From contig NZ_CP029033.1 of NCBI RefSeq assembly GCF_003073475.1, positions 868,001 to 932,000 on the forward strand: 64,000 nt of DNA, read 5' to 3'. This stretch comes from Actinobaculum sp. 313. Its GTDB lineage: Bacteria > Actinomycetota > Actinomycetes > Actinomycetales > Actinomycetaceae. Of the stretch, positions 1-8,836 are shown in pieces. The translations under genes and the position numbers were made by a program. Numbering within the stretch: position 1 is the first letter of the stretch; the number at the start of each line of letters is the position of its first letter. Below the pieces are notes generated by a model. It had not been told where the DNA came from, made no database searches, and was given only the letters and a program-made list of their open reading frames with translations.

Positions 1-192
1 CTGACTGCGGGTAGCCAGGAGAATATGGTGCTCGATGACGACTGGACCGTGGTGACGGTGGATGGCTCTGACGCCGCACATGTGGAGCACGAGGTCGCGC
101 TGCACTCCGGTGGAATCTGGGTGCTCTCGGCGCCGGACGGGGGAGCGGCGGGTCTGGCGCCTTTTGGAATCCGCCCCGTTCCTTTGGACTGA
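1..192 (+). CDS. map: Methionine aminopeptidase, C-terminal end (partial)
   Basis: The open frame enters from the left edge and stops at TGA 190-192, giving 63 residues. The stretch WTVVTVDGSDAAHVEHEVAL matches the end of type I methionine aminopeptidases, where the last metal-ligand glutamate lies in the SAAHxEHT-type motif (here AAHVEHE). The enzyme removes the initiator Met from nascent proteins. Its position just before infA is the usual secY-adk-map-infA order of actinobacteria. The tail after the conserved block (about 25 residues rich in Gly, Ala and Pro) is longer than in some relatives. Confidence 0.85.
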   Translation: MTAGSQENMVLDDDWTVVTVDGSDAAHVEHEVALHSGGIWVLSAPDGGAAGLAPFGIRPVPLD

Positions 193-382
193 GCAGTGAG
201 TGCGTGAGCACTCGTGTGTACCGGCTGAGAGGGTAACGCGCCTGGATGAACACGGAAGGTACCGGTTCGCCCGTTTGCTGCGTGCGGTTGCAGGTGCCTG
301 CTACGCCGATGGGCATGAGTGAAAAACGTCGGCGCAAGTGCCGCGGCGGCCTCTACGTGACCCAGTGCACCGGAATCTGGCT

Positions 383-420
383 TTCACGCTGAACAATACC
401 CGAGTAGGATTAACACTCGG
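383..420 (+). promoter_or_regulatory. Possible promoter or leader hairpin before infA
   Basis: The 305-base gap between map and infA has no convincing gene. It contains a TTCACG (383-388) and TAGGAT (405-410) pair with 16 bases between, and the -10-like box sits inside a small hairpin with arms CCGAGT (400-405) and ACTCGG (415-420). A separate promoter for infA and the following ribosomal genes is common, but this particular assignment is weak. Confidence 0.25.
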
Positions 421-497
421 TACGTTGTGCCCAAGGGGTGCACGTATGCGGTTTCCCGCAATCCGGTGGGGGATCGTAGAGAGTGTTAGCGAGGGAT

Positions 498-719
498 ATG
501 GCGAAGAAGGATGGCGTCATCGAGGTTGAGGGAACGGTGGTTGAAACCCTCCCCAACGCGATGTTCCGTGTCGAGCTAGAGAACGGGCATGTTGTGCTGG
601 CCCATATTTCTGGCAAGATGCGGCAGCATTACATCAAGATTCTGCCCGAGGATCGGGTGGTTGTGGAGCTTACTCCATACGACCTGAATCGTGGGCGAAT
701 CGTCTACCGCTATAAGTGA
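498..719 (+). CDS. infA: Translation initiation factor IF-1
   Basis: The 73-residue product is a single S1-like OB fold that binds the A site of the 30S subunit and helps IF-2 and IF-3 start translation. The start [12 protein letters not shown] and the end RGRIVYRYK are family hallmarks and the length is standard. An upstream in-frame GTG at 483 would add five residues, but ATG 498 gives the canonical N-terminus. A GAGG motif lies about 5 bases before it. It is the first gene of the run infA-rpmJ-rpsM-rpsK-rpoA-rplQ. Confidence 0.97.
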   Translation: MAKKDGVIEVEGTVVETLPNAMFRVELENGHVVLAHISGKMRQHYIKILPEDRVVVELTPYDLNRGRIVYRYK

Positions 720-773
720 GCCCTACTGTGCTATCGCCGTCAGGCGGCAGCCGGACGGCAAGGAAGAACGACA

Positions 774-887
774 ATGAAGGTCAAGCCCAGCGTTAAGAGG
801 ATCTGTGACAAGTGCAAGGTAATTCGCCGGCACGGTCGTGTCATGGTGATCTGCGAGAACCCGCGGCACAAGCAGCGTCAGGGTTAA
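774..887 (+). CDS. rpmJ: Ribosomal protein bL36
   Basis: A 37-codon gene: it starts [15 protein letters not shown] and ends NPRHKQRQG. Cys11, Cys14, Cys27 and His32 form the zinc site, so this is the zinc-binding (C+) form of L36. AGGAAG lies 8 bases before the ATG. It follows infA by 54 bases and precedes rpsM, the usual bacterial order. Confidence 0.97.
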   Translation: MKVKPSVKRICDKCKVIRRHGRVMVICENPRHKQRQG

Positions 888-1029
888 GCCCGGCGTAGCG
901 GGCAGAGCCCGCAAGAAAGCGCATCACCAGCCGATTGGCAACCTCCGGACCGAAGGCCGGGGCCTGCGGTGAGACCCGCAGGGATGGCGATGCATCATAC
1001 CTTCGGAACTATCAACAGGAGCTAAGAAA

Positions 1030-1404
1030 TTGGCACGTCTCTCAGGTGTTGATCTCCCTCGCGAAAAGAGGGTCGAGATCGCGCTCACCTATATCTACGG
1101 CATTGGCCGGACACGGGCGGCTGAGGCCTTGGCTGCGACCGGTGTGAATCCGGATACTCGCGTCAAGGACCTTACCGAGGACGATCTGGTCAAACTCAAG
1201 AACCATATCGACGAAAACTACAAGGTTGAGGGTGATCTGCGCCGTGAGGTCCAGGCGGACATTCGCCGCAAGATCGAGATCGGCTGCTACCAGGGTCTAC
1301 GCCATCGGCGTGGCCTGCCGGTTCGCGGCCAGCGCACCAAGACCAACGCGCGTACCCGCAAGGGGCCGAAGCGTACCGTTGCCGGAAAGAAGAAGGCTAA
1401 GTAA
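1030..1404 (+). CDS. rpsM: Ribosomal protein uS13
   Basis: The 124-residue protein of the 30S head contacts tRNA and the 50S subunit. It begins [21 protein letters not shown] and has the basic C-terminal tail [15 protein letters not shown] typical of S13. The start is TTG at 1030, chosen because it gives the canonical N-terminus and has AGGAG 7 bases upstream. It sits 33 bases before rpsK in the alpha-operon cluster. Confidence 0.97.
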   Translation: MARLSGVDLPREKRVEIALTYIYGIGRTRAAEALAATGVNPDTRVKDLTEDDLVKLKNHIDENYKVEGDLRREVQADIRRKIEIGCYQGLRHRRGLPVRGQRTKTNARTRKGPKRTVAGKKKAK

Positions 1405-1437
1405 GCCTCGTCGTTAGTTCGAGAGAGAAAGTAGATT

Positions 1438-1839
1438 ATGCCACGTCAGTCTGCCTCCGGCACCCGTCGGCCCCGCCGTAAGGACCGCCGGAATATTGCA
1501 GTGGGCCAGGCCCACATAAAGTCCACCTTCAACAACACCATTGTGTCGATTACTGACCCCACTGGCGCAGTTATTGCATCTTGCTCCTCGGGGCAGGTTG
1601 GTTTCAAGGGATCGCGTAAGTCGACGCCGTATGCGGCTCAGCTCGCGGCCGAGAACGCTGCCCGGCAAGCGATGGACCAGGGCATGAAGAAGGTCGATGT
1701 CTTTGTGAAGGGTCCGGGATCGGGCCGTGAAACCGCCATTCGGTCGCTGACCGCATCCGGCCTCGAGGTTACGTCGATTTCTGATGTGACACCGCAGGCG
1801 CATAACGGGTGCCGTCCTCCTAAGCGTCGCCGCGTGTAG
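1438..1839 (+). CDS. rpsK: Ribosomal protein uS11
   Basis: The 133-residue protein of the 30S platform lies near the P and E sites. Recognised by [18 protein letters not shown] and the C-terminal [11 protein letters not shown]. Length is standard for actinobacteria. It starts with ATG 34 bases after rpsM. In many bacteria rpsD follows directly; here the next gene is rpoA, so rpsD must lie elsewhere in the genome. Confidence 0.97.
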   Translation: MPRQSASGTRRPRRKDRRNIAVGQAHIKSTFNNTIVSITDPTGAVIASCSSGQVGFKGSRKSTPYAAQLAAENAARQAMDQGMKKVDVFVKGPGSGRETAIRSLTASGLEVTSISDVTPQAHNGCRPPKRRRV

Positions 1840-1944
1840 CGGTGTGCTGCGGCTTATCAATCGCCGCGTTCCCTGCCGTGACTGCGGCGGAACCGGCGCG
1901 AAGCCGCTGGTCACAATCGACTTGGGCCCGTTGTGGGGCCATGT

Positions 1945-1970
1945 CGTACGGCTGGACCGAGAGCCGTACG
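1945..1970 (+). promoter_or_regulatory. Hairpin in the rpsK-rpoA spacer
   Basis: A perfect 9-bp stem (CGTACGGCT paired with AGCCGTACG) with an 8-base loop lies 48 bases before the rpoA start. It has no following T run, so it is not a standard terminator. It occupies the place where rpsD is found in other actinobacteria and could be an attenuator or processing site; this is inference. Confidence 0.4.
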
Positions 1971-2017
1971 AGTAACGCGGACATCAAATAGCGGGTGTCC
2001 GCTGAAAGGAAAGAATC

Positions 2018-3022
2018 GTGCTGATCACACAGCGTCCTGTCCTCACAGAGGAACAGGTCTCCGAGTATCGCTCGCGGTTTACACTCGAACCCCTCGAGCC
2101 GGGGTTCGGATACACCCTGGGTAACTCCATGCGGCGCACACTGTTGTCTTCTATTCCGGGTGCAGCAGTCACTTCCATTCGTATCGACGGCGTGCTCCAT
2201 GAGTTCTCCACCATCGCCGGAGTAAAAGAAGATGTCGCGGAGATTATCCTCAATTTGAAGGAGCTGGTCGTCTCCTCCGAGAACGACGAGCCGGTGCTGA
2301 TGTACCTGCGCAAACAGGGACCCTGCGAGGTTACCGCCGCCGACATTACGCCGCCCGCAGGCGTTGAGATCCACAACCCTGATCTTCATATCGCCACGCT
2401 CAATGAGAAGGGCAAGATCGAGGTTGACCTGACCGTCGAGCGCGGTCGCGGCTATGTTTCCGCCGCACAGAACAAGGGAGCCGACGACGAGATCGGGCGT
2501 ATTCCGATCGACTCTATCTATTCCCCGGTTCTGAAGGTGTCGTACAAGGTTGAGGCCACCCGTGTGGAACAGCGTACCGACTTCGACAAGCTTATTGTTG
2601 ATGTTGAGGTCAAGCAGTCCACGACGCCGCGTGACGCGCTAGCCTCGGCCGGGAAGACGCTGGTGGAACTGTTCGGACTGCTGGTTGATCTGAACACGGA
2701 GGCCGAAGGAATTGAAGTCGGCCCGGCGCCGGTTGTGGAGACGCAGTCTTCCGACCTGCAGCGCCCGATCACCATTTTGAATCTGCCGGCCCGCTCGCAG
2801 AACTGCCTGCAGCGCGAGGGCATCCATACCATTGGCGAGCTCGTGCAGCGTTCCGAGGCCGACCTCCTGGACATTCGCAACTTCGGCGCGAAGTCCATTG
2901 AGGACGTTAAGGATGAACTGGCGAAGCTCGACCTGCGTCTTAAGGATTCCCCGGCAGGCTTCCTCGCGGGTTATGGCGAGGAGAGCTATACCATGCAGTT
3001 CAGCGACGACCTGCAGGCCTGA
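2018..3022 (+). CDS. rpoA: DNA-directed RNA polymerase alpha subunit
   Basis: The 334-residue alpha subunit dimerises to scaffold the polymerase core and its C-terminal domain binds UP elements and activators. The N-terminal domain (about 1-230) contains [20 protein letters not shown], and the C-terminal helix-hairpin-helix domain (about 245-315) contains [20 protein letters not shown]. The start is GTG 2018 with GAAAGGA 8-10 bases upstream. Length is standard. It is followed 29 bases later by rplQ. Confidence 0.97.
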   Translation: MLITQRPVLTEEQVSEYRSRFTLEPLEPGFGYTLGNSMRRTLLSSIPGAAVTSIRIDGVLHEFSTIAGVKEDVAEIILNLKELVVSSENDEPVLMYLRKQGPCEVTAADITPPAGVEIHNPDLHIATLNEKGKIEVDLTVERGRGYVSAAQNKGADDEIGRIPIDSIYSPVLKVSYKVEATRVEQRTDFDKLIVDVEVKQSTTPRDALASAGKTLVELFGLLVDLNTEAEGIEVGPAPVVETQSSDLQRPITILNLPARSQNCLQREGIHTIGELVQRSEADLLDIRNFGAKSIEDVKDELAKLDLRLKDSPAGFLAGYGEESYTMQFSDDLQA

Positions 3023-3051
3023 GGCCCGCAGCATTATAGGAGACAAGTACT

Positions 3052-3591
3052 ATGCCCAAGCCTACGAAAGGCCCGCGTCTCGGTGGCTCTGCCGCCCACC
3101 AGCGGCACATCATCGCCAACCTGTGTAAGGACCTCATCCGCAACAAGTCGGTGCGGACCACGCAGGCGCGCGCCAAGGCCGTGCAGCCGTATATGGAGAA
3201 GCTCATTACGAAGGCGAAGCGTGGCGATACGGCCAACCGCCGCCAGGCGCTGAAGGTGCTTGGCGATCGCGAACTGGCCTACATCCTCTTCGAGGAGCTG
3301 GCTCCGCTATTCGCCGAGCGCGACGGTGGGTACACCCGCATCACCAAGATCGGTAACCGCAAGGGCGACAACGCCCCGATGGCGGTCATTTCTCTGGTGA
3401 CCGAGAAGGTTTCGCCGAAGCAGGCCGTTGTACAGGAGGCCGAGAAGGCCGCCGCCAAGGCTGCTGCGGCTGAGGAATCTGCGGAGGAAGTGGAGGAGTC
3501 CGAATCCGCAGAGTCTGCGGAGTCCGCCGAGAGTTCCGAGTCGGCAGAGTTGGCAGATGATGCCGAGGCTACCGACGACGCCGAGAAGTAA
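3052..3591 (+). CDS. rplQ: Ribosomal protein bL17 with acidic tail
   Basis: Residues 1-125 are the L17 core, beginning MPKPTKGPRLGGSAAHQRHI and including the tunnel-exit-binding segment. Residues from about 126 to 179 are an added tail made of Glu, Ala, Ser and Asp with repeated ESAES units. Actinobacterial L17 proteins often carry variable acidic extensions; the function is not known. The gene follows rpoA with AGGAG upstream of its ATG and ends the ribosomal run before a terminator. Confidence 0.95.
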   Translation: MPKPTKGPRLGGSAAHQRHIIANLCKDLIRNKSVRTTQARAKAVQPYMEKLITKAKRGDTANRRQALKVLGDRELAYILFEELAPLFAERDGGYTRITKIGNRKGDNAPMAVISLVTEKVSPKQAVVQEAEKAAAKAAAAEESAEEVEESESAESAESAESSESAELADDAEATDDAEK

Positions 3592-3607
3592 ACGATTCTT
3601 ATACGGT

Positions 3608-3640
3608 GAGGGGGCACTCCGTCGGGTGCCCCCTCGTTGT
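3608..3640 (+). terminator. Rho-independent terminator after rplQ
   Basis: A perfect 10-bp stem, GAGGGGGCAC (3608-3617) paired with GTGCCCCCTC (3626-3635), is followed by GTTGTTT. It lies 17 bases after the rplQ stop and most likely ends the infA-rplQ transcription unit. Confidence 0.85.
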
Positions 3641-4083
3641 TTACGCCTGGGTGTCATTTCCGACTGGGCGTTGTTCCCGACTGCGCGGCGTGGCCGAGAT
3701 GCGCGGCTTGGCCCCGGTTTCGTGTTGTCTTCTCGGCGCCTCGGCGTCGTTGCTGATCAGGCGTCTGCCGCTCGGGCGTTGTGGCCGAGATGGGCGTTGT
3801 CTCCGGCTGGGCATCGGGTGGGGGCTGCGGGGCTTAGAGGCCGGTTTGTGTGTCTAGGTTGGGCGTGTTGGGGTGGCTGCTGACACCCAGTACATCGTGT
3901 GCTTGTAGACTCTCCGGGTTTTCCTCCAAACTCCGGGTTATTCGCGGAGAACTGGGGAAACCCGGAGACTTCGGGTAGCGTGCTATGGCCCGGGTTGCGG
4001 GTAGGTGCATCACGGGTTCGGGTCGGGGGTGGGAGTTGCCCCGCGGCACCTAGCCTGCATGTGGCGCACTGCGCTCCGGCCTG
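3641..4083. other. Intergenic stretch with degenerate repeats and one inverted repeat
   Basis: About 440 bases without a supportable gene. The first half repeats short GGCCGAGATG and GGGCGTTGT words. At 3910-3977 an imperfect inverted repeat pairs CTCCGGGTTTTCC with GGGGAAACCCGGAG around a loop of about 30 bases. It separates the ribosomal unit from the 3' end of the ROK kinase pseudogene on the other strand. Confidence 0.5.
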
Positions 4084-4877
4084 TTAGCGGTGCGGGCGGG
4101 CGAGCGACCAAGCGCGCACGCCACCGTTCATTCCGGCAGCATTGGGAATAAAACTGACGTTGTCGCCTAGCCGGGCGCGCACGGTCGGCGAAATTCGCGC
4201 GCTATTGCCACCTCCCAAATAGAGTCGGTCCCAGCGGAAGACGGGCCACAGATACTCAAGGGCACGCAGCACTCGGCGGGACCAGGCGGAATCGCCAAGC
4301 CGGATACGCTCCGCCTCACCGATCACGTCATCGTAGGTCAAGCCCCACCGCATAGGAGCGTGCGACAATTCGAGATGCGGCGCCAGCTGGCCGTCGTCGA
4401 CAAGCGCGGAACCCAATCCGGTTCCCAGCGTGATGACGAGTTCGGAGCCTCGGCCCGAGACCACACCGGCGGCAGCGACTTCGGCGTCGTTCAACACTAA
4501 CGCGGGTACGGCGAACCGTTCCTGCAATACCGCGGCCATGTCGAGGTGGTCCCATGCCTCCGCCAGCTCCGGAACAATCTTCGTATGCGGTCCGGAGCGC
4601 CGAATGTAGTGCGGCGTGTAGATTACGATCCCATGGCGGATCATGCCCGGCATACCCAGGGTGATGCGGTCGAATTCACCAAGAGAGTGCGCATGGTCCG
4701 CAACGATGCCGAGAAGGTCCTCGGAGAGAGGGGATAACGCAGGGCGGTTCGTTGCGGCGGGCCGATTTGAAAGCCTCCTGGGTCCAAGATGCAGCTCTTG
4801 ATTCCGCCGCCGCCGCAGTCGACGGCGAGCGTGCGCGGCTTGGGTGGACCCAGCGGGGTATGGGAGACTTCACTCAT
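4084..4877 (-). pseudogene. ROK-family (polyphosphate) glucokinase, frameshifted
   Basis: Two overlapping frames together make one ROK kinase of normal length (about 263 residues). The first (4877 downward) carries the phosphate-binding AVDCGGGGIKSCILD; the second carries FDRITLGMPGMIRHG, the catalytic LVLNDAEVAAAG and the GTGLGSALVDDG motif. The layout fits the polyphosphate glucokinase branch, which phosphorylates glucose with polyP or ATP. The frames are out of step by two bases, explained by an extra TC in the run at 4725-4730 (CTCTCTCC instead of CTCTCC). Otherwise the sequence looks intact, so this is a recent pseudogene, a phase-variable gene or a sequencing error. Its start codon overlaps that of truA. 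Confidence 0.8.
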
Positions 4878-5757
4878 GACTTCGACGGTATCGCAAACTG
4901 TGCGGCTGCGTCTCGATCTGGCGTACGACGGTGCGGGTTTTCACGGTTGGGCGGCACAGCCCGGATTACGAACCGTGGAAGGAACGCTGGCGGAGGCCTT
5001 GACCACCGTCTTGCGTCATGAGGTGCAGCTCACCGTTGCCGGGCGTACTGATGCCGGTGTCCATGCACGTGGTCAGGTAGCGCACGTCGATGTTCCAGCG
5101 GCCGCCTTCGCGGGCCTTTCCGGCCGTAGCAAGCGGGAGCCGACGGAGGCCTTGCGGGCGCGGCTGACAGGCGTGTTGCTGCGCGCAAGTGTTGGCGGTC
5201 CGCGGGGATCGTCAGACCTTCTTGTTCGCGCGGTATCGCTTGCACCCGCGGGATTCGATGCGCGCTTCTCCGCGCTTGCTCGCACCTACAGTTATCAGGT
5301 AGCCGATTCCGTTGGCGGTTACGACCCACTGCGCCGCAGCACCGTTCTCTGGTTGCCGGAAAGACTGGATGTGCAGGCAATGCAGCGGGCAGCGATCCCG
5401 TTGCTCGGGGAACATGACTTTCTTTCCTACTGCAAGCCGCGCGAGGGGGCGACGACGGTGCGCGAGTTGCAGCTGCTCGAGATTGCACGGCGTGGCGAAC
5501 TAGTGCAATTCACCGTCCGTGCCGACGCATTCTGCCATTCCATGGTTCGCACATTGGTGGGGACTCTGTTGCGGGTCGGAAATGGAAAGAGACCCGAAGA
5601 ATGGCCTGCGGAGCGGTTGGCGGCGCGCAGACGCGACGGCGAGGTTGTGGTGGCACCTGCCCATCCCCTCACCTTGGAGCGCGTCAATTATCCTGATGAT
5701 GCGCAATTGGCGTCGCGGGCCCAGGTTACGCGGGCGGTCCGGAATTGTGGTTGTTAG
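4876..5757 (+). CDS. truA: tRNA pseudouridine(38-40) synthase
   Basis: The enzyme converts uridines 38-40 of the tRNA anticodon arm to pseudouridine. The start MTSTVSQTVRLRLDLAYDGA gives 293 residues, in the family range. GRTDAGVHARGQVAHV contains the catalytic Asp, and FCHSMVRTLVGTLL is the conserved C-terminal block. A longer frame back to 4789 exists, but its extra residues are antisense to the ROK kinase. The ATG shares the CATG palindrome 4875-4878 with the divergent kinase start, so any promoter lies inside the kinase gene, unless truA uses a downstream GTG. Confidence 0.93.
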   Translation: MTSTVSQTVRLRLDLAYDGAGFHGWAAQPGLRTVEGTLAEALTTVLRHEVQLTVAGRTDAGVHARGQVAHVDVPAAAFAGLSGRSKREPTEALRARLTGVLLRASVGGPRGSSDLLVRAVSLAPAGFDARFSALARTYSYQVADSVGGYDPLRRSTVLWLPERLDVQAMQRAAIPLLGEHDFLSYCKPREGATTVRELQLLEIARRGELVQFTVRADAFCHSMVRTLVGTLLRVGNGKRPEEWPAERLAARRRDGEVVVAPAHPLTLERVNYPDDAQLASRAQVTRAVRNCGC

Positions 5758-5815
5758 CAGAACTGGTCCATCATGGGTAAATGTGGAGGCAGATCACGTT
5801 GCGAAAGAGGTACGA

Positions 5816-7105
5816 GTGGACTCAGGAAAGGTAATTGAACGCTACCCCGTTCCGCCGGAAAAGCCGCGGTATACGAGCGAGGTGCAGAAAGTATCCGGTC
5901 GACGCGGGCCGCGCCTCTACGAGGCGGTTGCCGGAGTGTTCGTCGTTTTCGGATTGATCTTAGCGTTTTGGTTGGCGGGACTGCTGTTGATGCGCGCTTT
6001 ACCCGGGGAACCGCTATGGATTGTGTACTTGCTGCTATTCTGGGCGCTGTTAACATACCTTGCCCTTCCACGCTTGCACCAGTTGTTCACACTGATTTAT
6101 GTGCCGGATTACTTCATCGGACGGACCCGTACAGGTGACGGGTTGCTGGGTGACCCGGTGAACCTCGCATTGGAGGGCAGCGAGGAAGATATTCACGCTG
6201 CGATGCAGGCGGCGGGATGGACGCTTGCCGATGAGATAACTCTGCGTTCTTCGTGGGGGATGATCGTTTCGGCTCTCGGGCGTCGTTCTTATCCGGCGGC
6301 CCCGGTCTCCAATTTGTATCTTTTTGGGCGGCGCCATGCTTTTGCCTACCAACAGGAAGTCGATGGGAACGCTTCGCAACGTCATCATGTGCGATTCTGG
6401 CGCACGCCAGACGGCTGGCGTTTGCCCGGCGGTGAAAGAGTGCAGTGGCTCGCTGCGGGAACCTATGACCGCTCGGTCGGGCTATCCGCTTTTACCGGGC
6501 AGGTCACACACAAGATCGATGCGAACATTGACATCGAACGTGACTACATCATCAATACGGTTCGCTACGCGGATCCTCAGTCAAGCGTGCGGGTGATTGA
6601 CCAATTCTCCACCTCGTACCACTCCCGCAACGGCGGCGGAGACGAGGTACATACAGACGGTGATCTTCCTGTTCTTGATGTCGCGGGTGCCGCGCCGCGG
6701 TTGCGACTCTCCACCGCAGACGGCGGGGAGCAGAGCGAGCGCGCGCACCGCCTGCCGCCTCTGCCCCTGCTCGGGGCGGGATTGCTGAGCATTATGTCTG
6801 TTGTCGCAGCCTGTGGCGATGTGTTGCAAGGTCCGGATGCTTTGACCGGAACACGCCTTGTTGTGCAGTCGTTGATACTGCTGACGTGGATCCAGGCGGT
6901 CCGGCACAGGCGTTGGGCCTGGGTCGCCTTCATGGCAATCGAAACTCTTGCTGCCTTTGGAACGCTGTGTTTCCCCGACGAAGCCAGTGGTATTTTCCAA
7001 GCGGCGCTCGCGGTGCTCGTCGTTCTGGCCGTCACGGCGAATCCGGTGCGCGCCTGGGTTAATGAAGGTCGCACCGACCCGCGCGTCCGGCTTCCGCAGT
7101 CGTGA
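5816..7105 (+). CDS. Membrane protein with LssY C-terminal domain
   Basis: The 429-residue product has two membrane segments near residues 40-100, a soluble domain of about 190 residues containing VNLALEGSEEDIHAAMQAAG (the opening of LssY_C domains, also found after PAP2 phosphatases), and four more hydrophobic segments from about 310 to 410. There is no phosphatase motif. GTG 5816 was chosen because AAAGAGG lies 6 bases upstream; the frame extends further back only inside truA. LssY domain function is unknown; a role in membrane lipid or lipopolymer handling is only a guess. It follows truA by 58 bases and may be cotranscribed. Confidence 0.75.
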   Translation: MDSGKVIERYPVPPEKPRYTSEVQKVSGRRGPRLYEAVAGVFVVFGLILAFWLAGLLLMRALPGEPLWIVYLLLFWALLTYLALPRLHQLFTLIYVPDYFIGRTRTGDGLLGDPVNLALEGSEEDIHAAMQAAGWTLADEITLRSSWGMIVSALGRRSYPAAPVSNLYLFGRRHAFAYQQEVDGNASQRHHVRFWRTPDGWRLPGGERVQWLAAGTYDRSVGLSAFTGQVTHKIDANIDIERDYIINTVRYADPQSSVRVIDQFSTSYHSRNGGGDEVHTDGDLPVLDVAGAAPRLRLSTADGGEQSERAHRLPPLPLLGAGLLSIMSVVAACGDVLQGPDALTGTRLVVQSLILLTWIQAVRHRRWAWVAFMAIETLAAFGTLCFPDEASGIFQAALAVLVVLAVTANPVRAWVNEGRTDPRVRLPQS

Positions 7106-7230
7106 GACGTATGTGCATGACGTCTGGAGCAAACCGTTGAATGGGCGCGGCACGTGCCGCTGATTGGCTAAAGAACGACCCGCTGACCAGGCGGCTAGCC
7201 CACGTCGCCATACGATTCGTGCCACCGGTC

Positions 7231-7269
7231 CGTCTGGAGCGGGCACGATCCAGACGCACCCGCTCCAGA
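7231..7269. terminator. Overlapping hairpins between convergent genes
   Basis: Two alternative stems share the same left arm: CGTCTGGA (7231-7238) can pair with TCCAGACG (7249-7256), or TCTGGAGCGGG (7233-7243) with CCCGCTCCAGA (7259-7269). They lie between the 3' ends of the LssY gene and the AraM-like gene, so a bidirectional terminator is the simplest reading. There is no clear T run. The rest of the 240-base gap shows nothing else. Confidence 0.5.
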
Positions 7270-7344
7270 GGAACGCTGCGAGGGCTCGCGCCCGTTCCAA
7301 GGTACCTGCGGCGTGCCACTAGCAACAGTTCATTTGCACTGCAG

Positions 7345-8703
7345 TTAGTTCCAAAGCAGGCCCGGTGCGAAGACCTCCTCTTTGATCTCTTCAAAGAGTC
7401 CGATCTCCCGCGCGACGTCGAGAACCGTGTAACGTGACCGGTAGTACATGGCGCGGGGGAAGGTCTCGCGCACATCGTCGGCGGTCAAGCCGATGTCTTC
7501 CGGACGCGACGGCGCACCGGCCTCGGCCAGCATCCGCTGCAGCTCCTTAACGGGCATGAGTTGCCCGGAGAGTCGCTCCCGCAGTGTGGGCCAAGCGGCG
7601 CGCAGTTTCTCGACCCGCGTGCGTAGCCCATCCGCATCAACGTACTTCTCACGGGTCTCGTTGATCCCCTTGTCGATCAACGGCCCGGACATTGTGTTGC
7701 GAATATCGGCCTCAATGGCGCCCCAGGACGGCCAGGCGGCCACCACGGCGTCGATATCGAGTGCGGAAATATCCCGCAGCAGGAAACGCTCGTGGAAAGC
7801 CGTCATAGCGAGCGTCCCGATCACCACCTTGAAGCCGTGGCTCAGGGGCGGGTCGAGCTCGGCGCCCAAATGGTTCAGCTCCCACAGGTGACTGAAATAG
7901 TGCTCGGCACCCGAGGCGGGCCGAGTGCCACGCGCCACCTGCATGGCTAAGCCGGACATGACTAGACCGGAACATAGACCCTCGTAGGCCTCGGGTACGC
8001 CAGCGGCGAGTTCGGTCGGCCGTGACAGGGCTTCGCGCACGCCTCCTTGGACCAGTTTCCATGCCAGCGGGTGAATGGGATCGACACCGACGGCGTCGGC
8101 GTACATCCAGTCCGCCCCGGCGGGAATCTTCGCCGAGAGATCGCCATAACCTGACGCTGCCATGGGACGCGGGGCGCCAGCGGCGACGTCCAGATCAAAG
8201 ATCACTGTATGAGGAGCCGGGCAGGGCATGGTGATCTTCAAACCGTCGCGCGTCATAGGGGCGCCGAAGCCGGTGTAGCCGTCCATGGAGGCAGCTGTTG
8301 CGACGACGGCGTAAGGTTGGTCAAGTTCCCCGGAGGCCAGCTTTGTGAGATCGTTGAGTGTGCCGGAGCCGATGGCGATTCCAAGAGCTCCGCCCGCTGT
8401 CAAACGTTCTTTAATCTCCACACAGTGATCGTAGGAGGCATAGAGGGTTGGCCTGCCGGGGAAAATCATTGGGTCGATGGCGGTAACGCCATCCTCCGCC
8501 TCCAGATAACCCTGGATGGTCGCTCCCGCAGCCTGCCAGGTATTCTCGTCGGCGACCAACATGACCGGGCGATTCCCGACGCTGCGCAGCATCTGGGCGA
8601 TGATCTCTCCAGACTTTGTGATGACGCCGCGTCCGACCTCAATAGCCTTGGTGCTTTCGGCCTGGGCGAGCCCTTGTGCGGTGATGTCCTCTTCTGCAGT
8701 CAT
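7345..8703 (-). CDS. AraM-like sn-glycerol-1-phosphate dehydrogenase family protein
   Basis: The 452-residue protein belongs to the iron-containing-alcohol-dehydrogenase-like family of AraM/EgsA. The nucleotide-binding motif IAIGSGTLNDLTKLAS, the metal-site block SGAEHYFSHLWE and the later HGFKVVIGTLAM are all present, so it looks active. The start ATG 8703 has AAGGAAAG upstream. It is longer than B. subtilis AraM by a C-terminal helical region (about 350-452). It lies 133 bases downstream of an FGGY kinase on the same strand. The pairing suggests oxidation of a polyol phosphate or sugar phosphate rather than archaeal-type lipid synthesis; the substrate is not shown by the sequence. Confidence 0.8.
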   Translation of the reverse strand: MTAEEDITAQGLAQAESTKAIEVGRGVITKSGEIIAQMLRSVGNRPVMLVADENTWQAAGATIQGYLEAEDGVTAIDPMIFPGRPTLYASYDHCVEIKERLTAGGALGIAIGSGTLNDLTKLASGELDQPYAVVATAASMDGYTGFGAPMTRDGLKITMPCPAPHTVIFDLDVAAGAPRPMAASGYGDLSAKIPAGADWMYADAVGVDPIHPLAWKLVQGGVREALSRPTELAAGVPEAYEGLCSGLVMSGLAMQVARGTRPASGAEHYFSHLWELNHLGAELDPPLSHGFKVVIGTLAMTAFHERFLLRDISALDIDAVVAAWPSWGAIEADIRNTMSGPLIDKGINETREKYVDADGLRTRVEKLRAAWPTLRERLSGQLMPVKELQRMLAEAGAPSRPEDIGLTADDVRETFPRAMYYRSRYTVLDVAREIGLFEEIKEEVFAPGLLWN

Positions 8704-8836
8704 TTCTTTCCTTATTCTCCGTGGTTGAGAACTGTATTCCTTGTGACACCGACTCATATGCATGCCGGATACCGCGCAGATCGATTGGCAATATCGGAGA
8801 AGGCCATCGCGCAGATCCCTGCACCTTGCGGTTGTC

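Noticed and set aside
3428-3883. 151-residue frame across the rplQ terminator
   Set aside because: It overlaps the rplQ tail in another frame and crosses a strong terminator.
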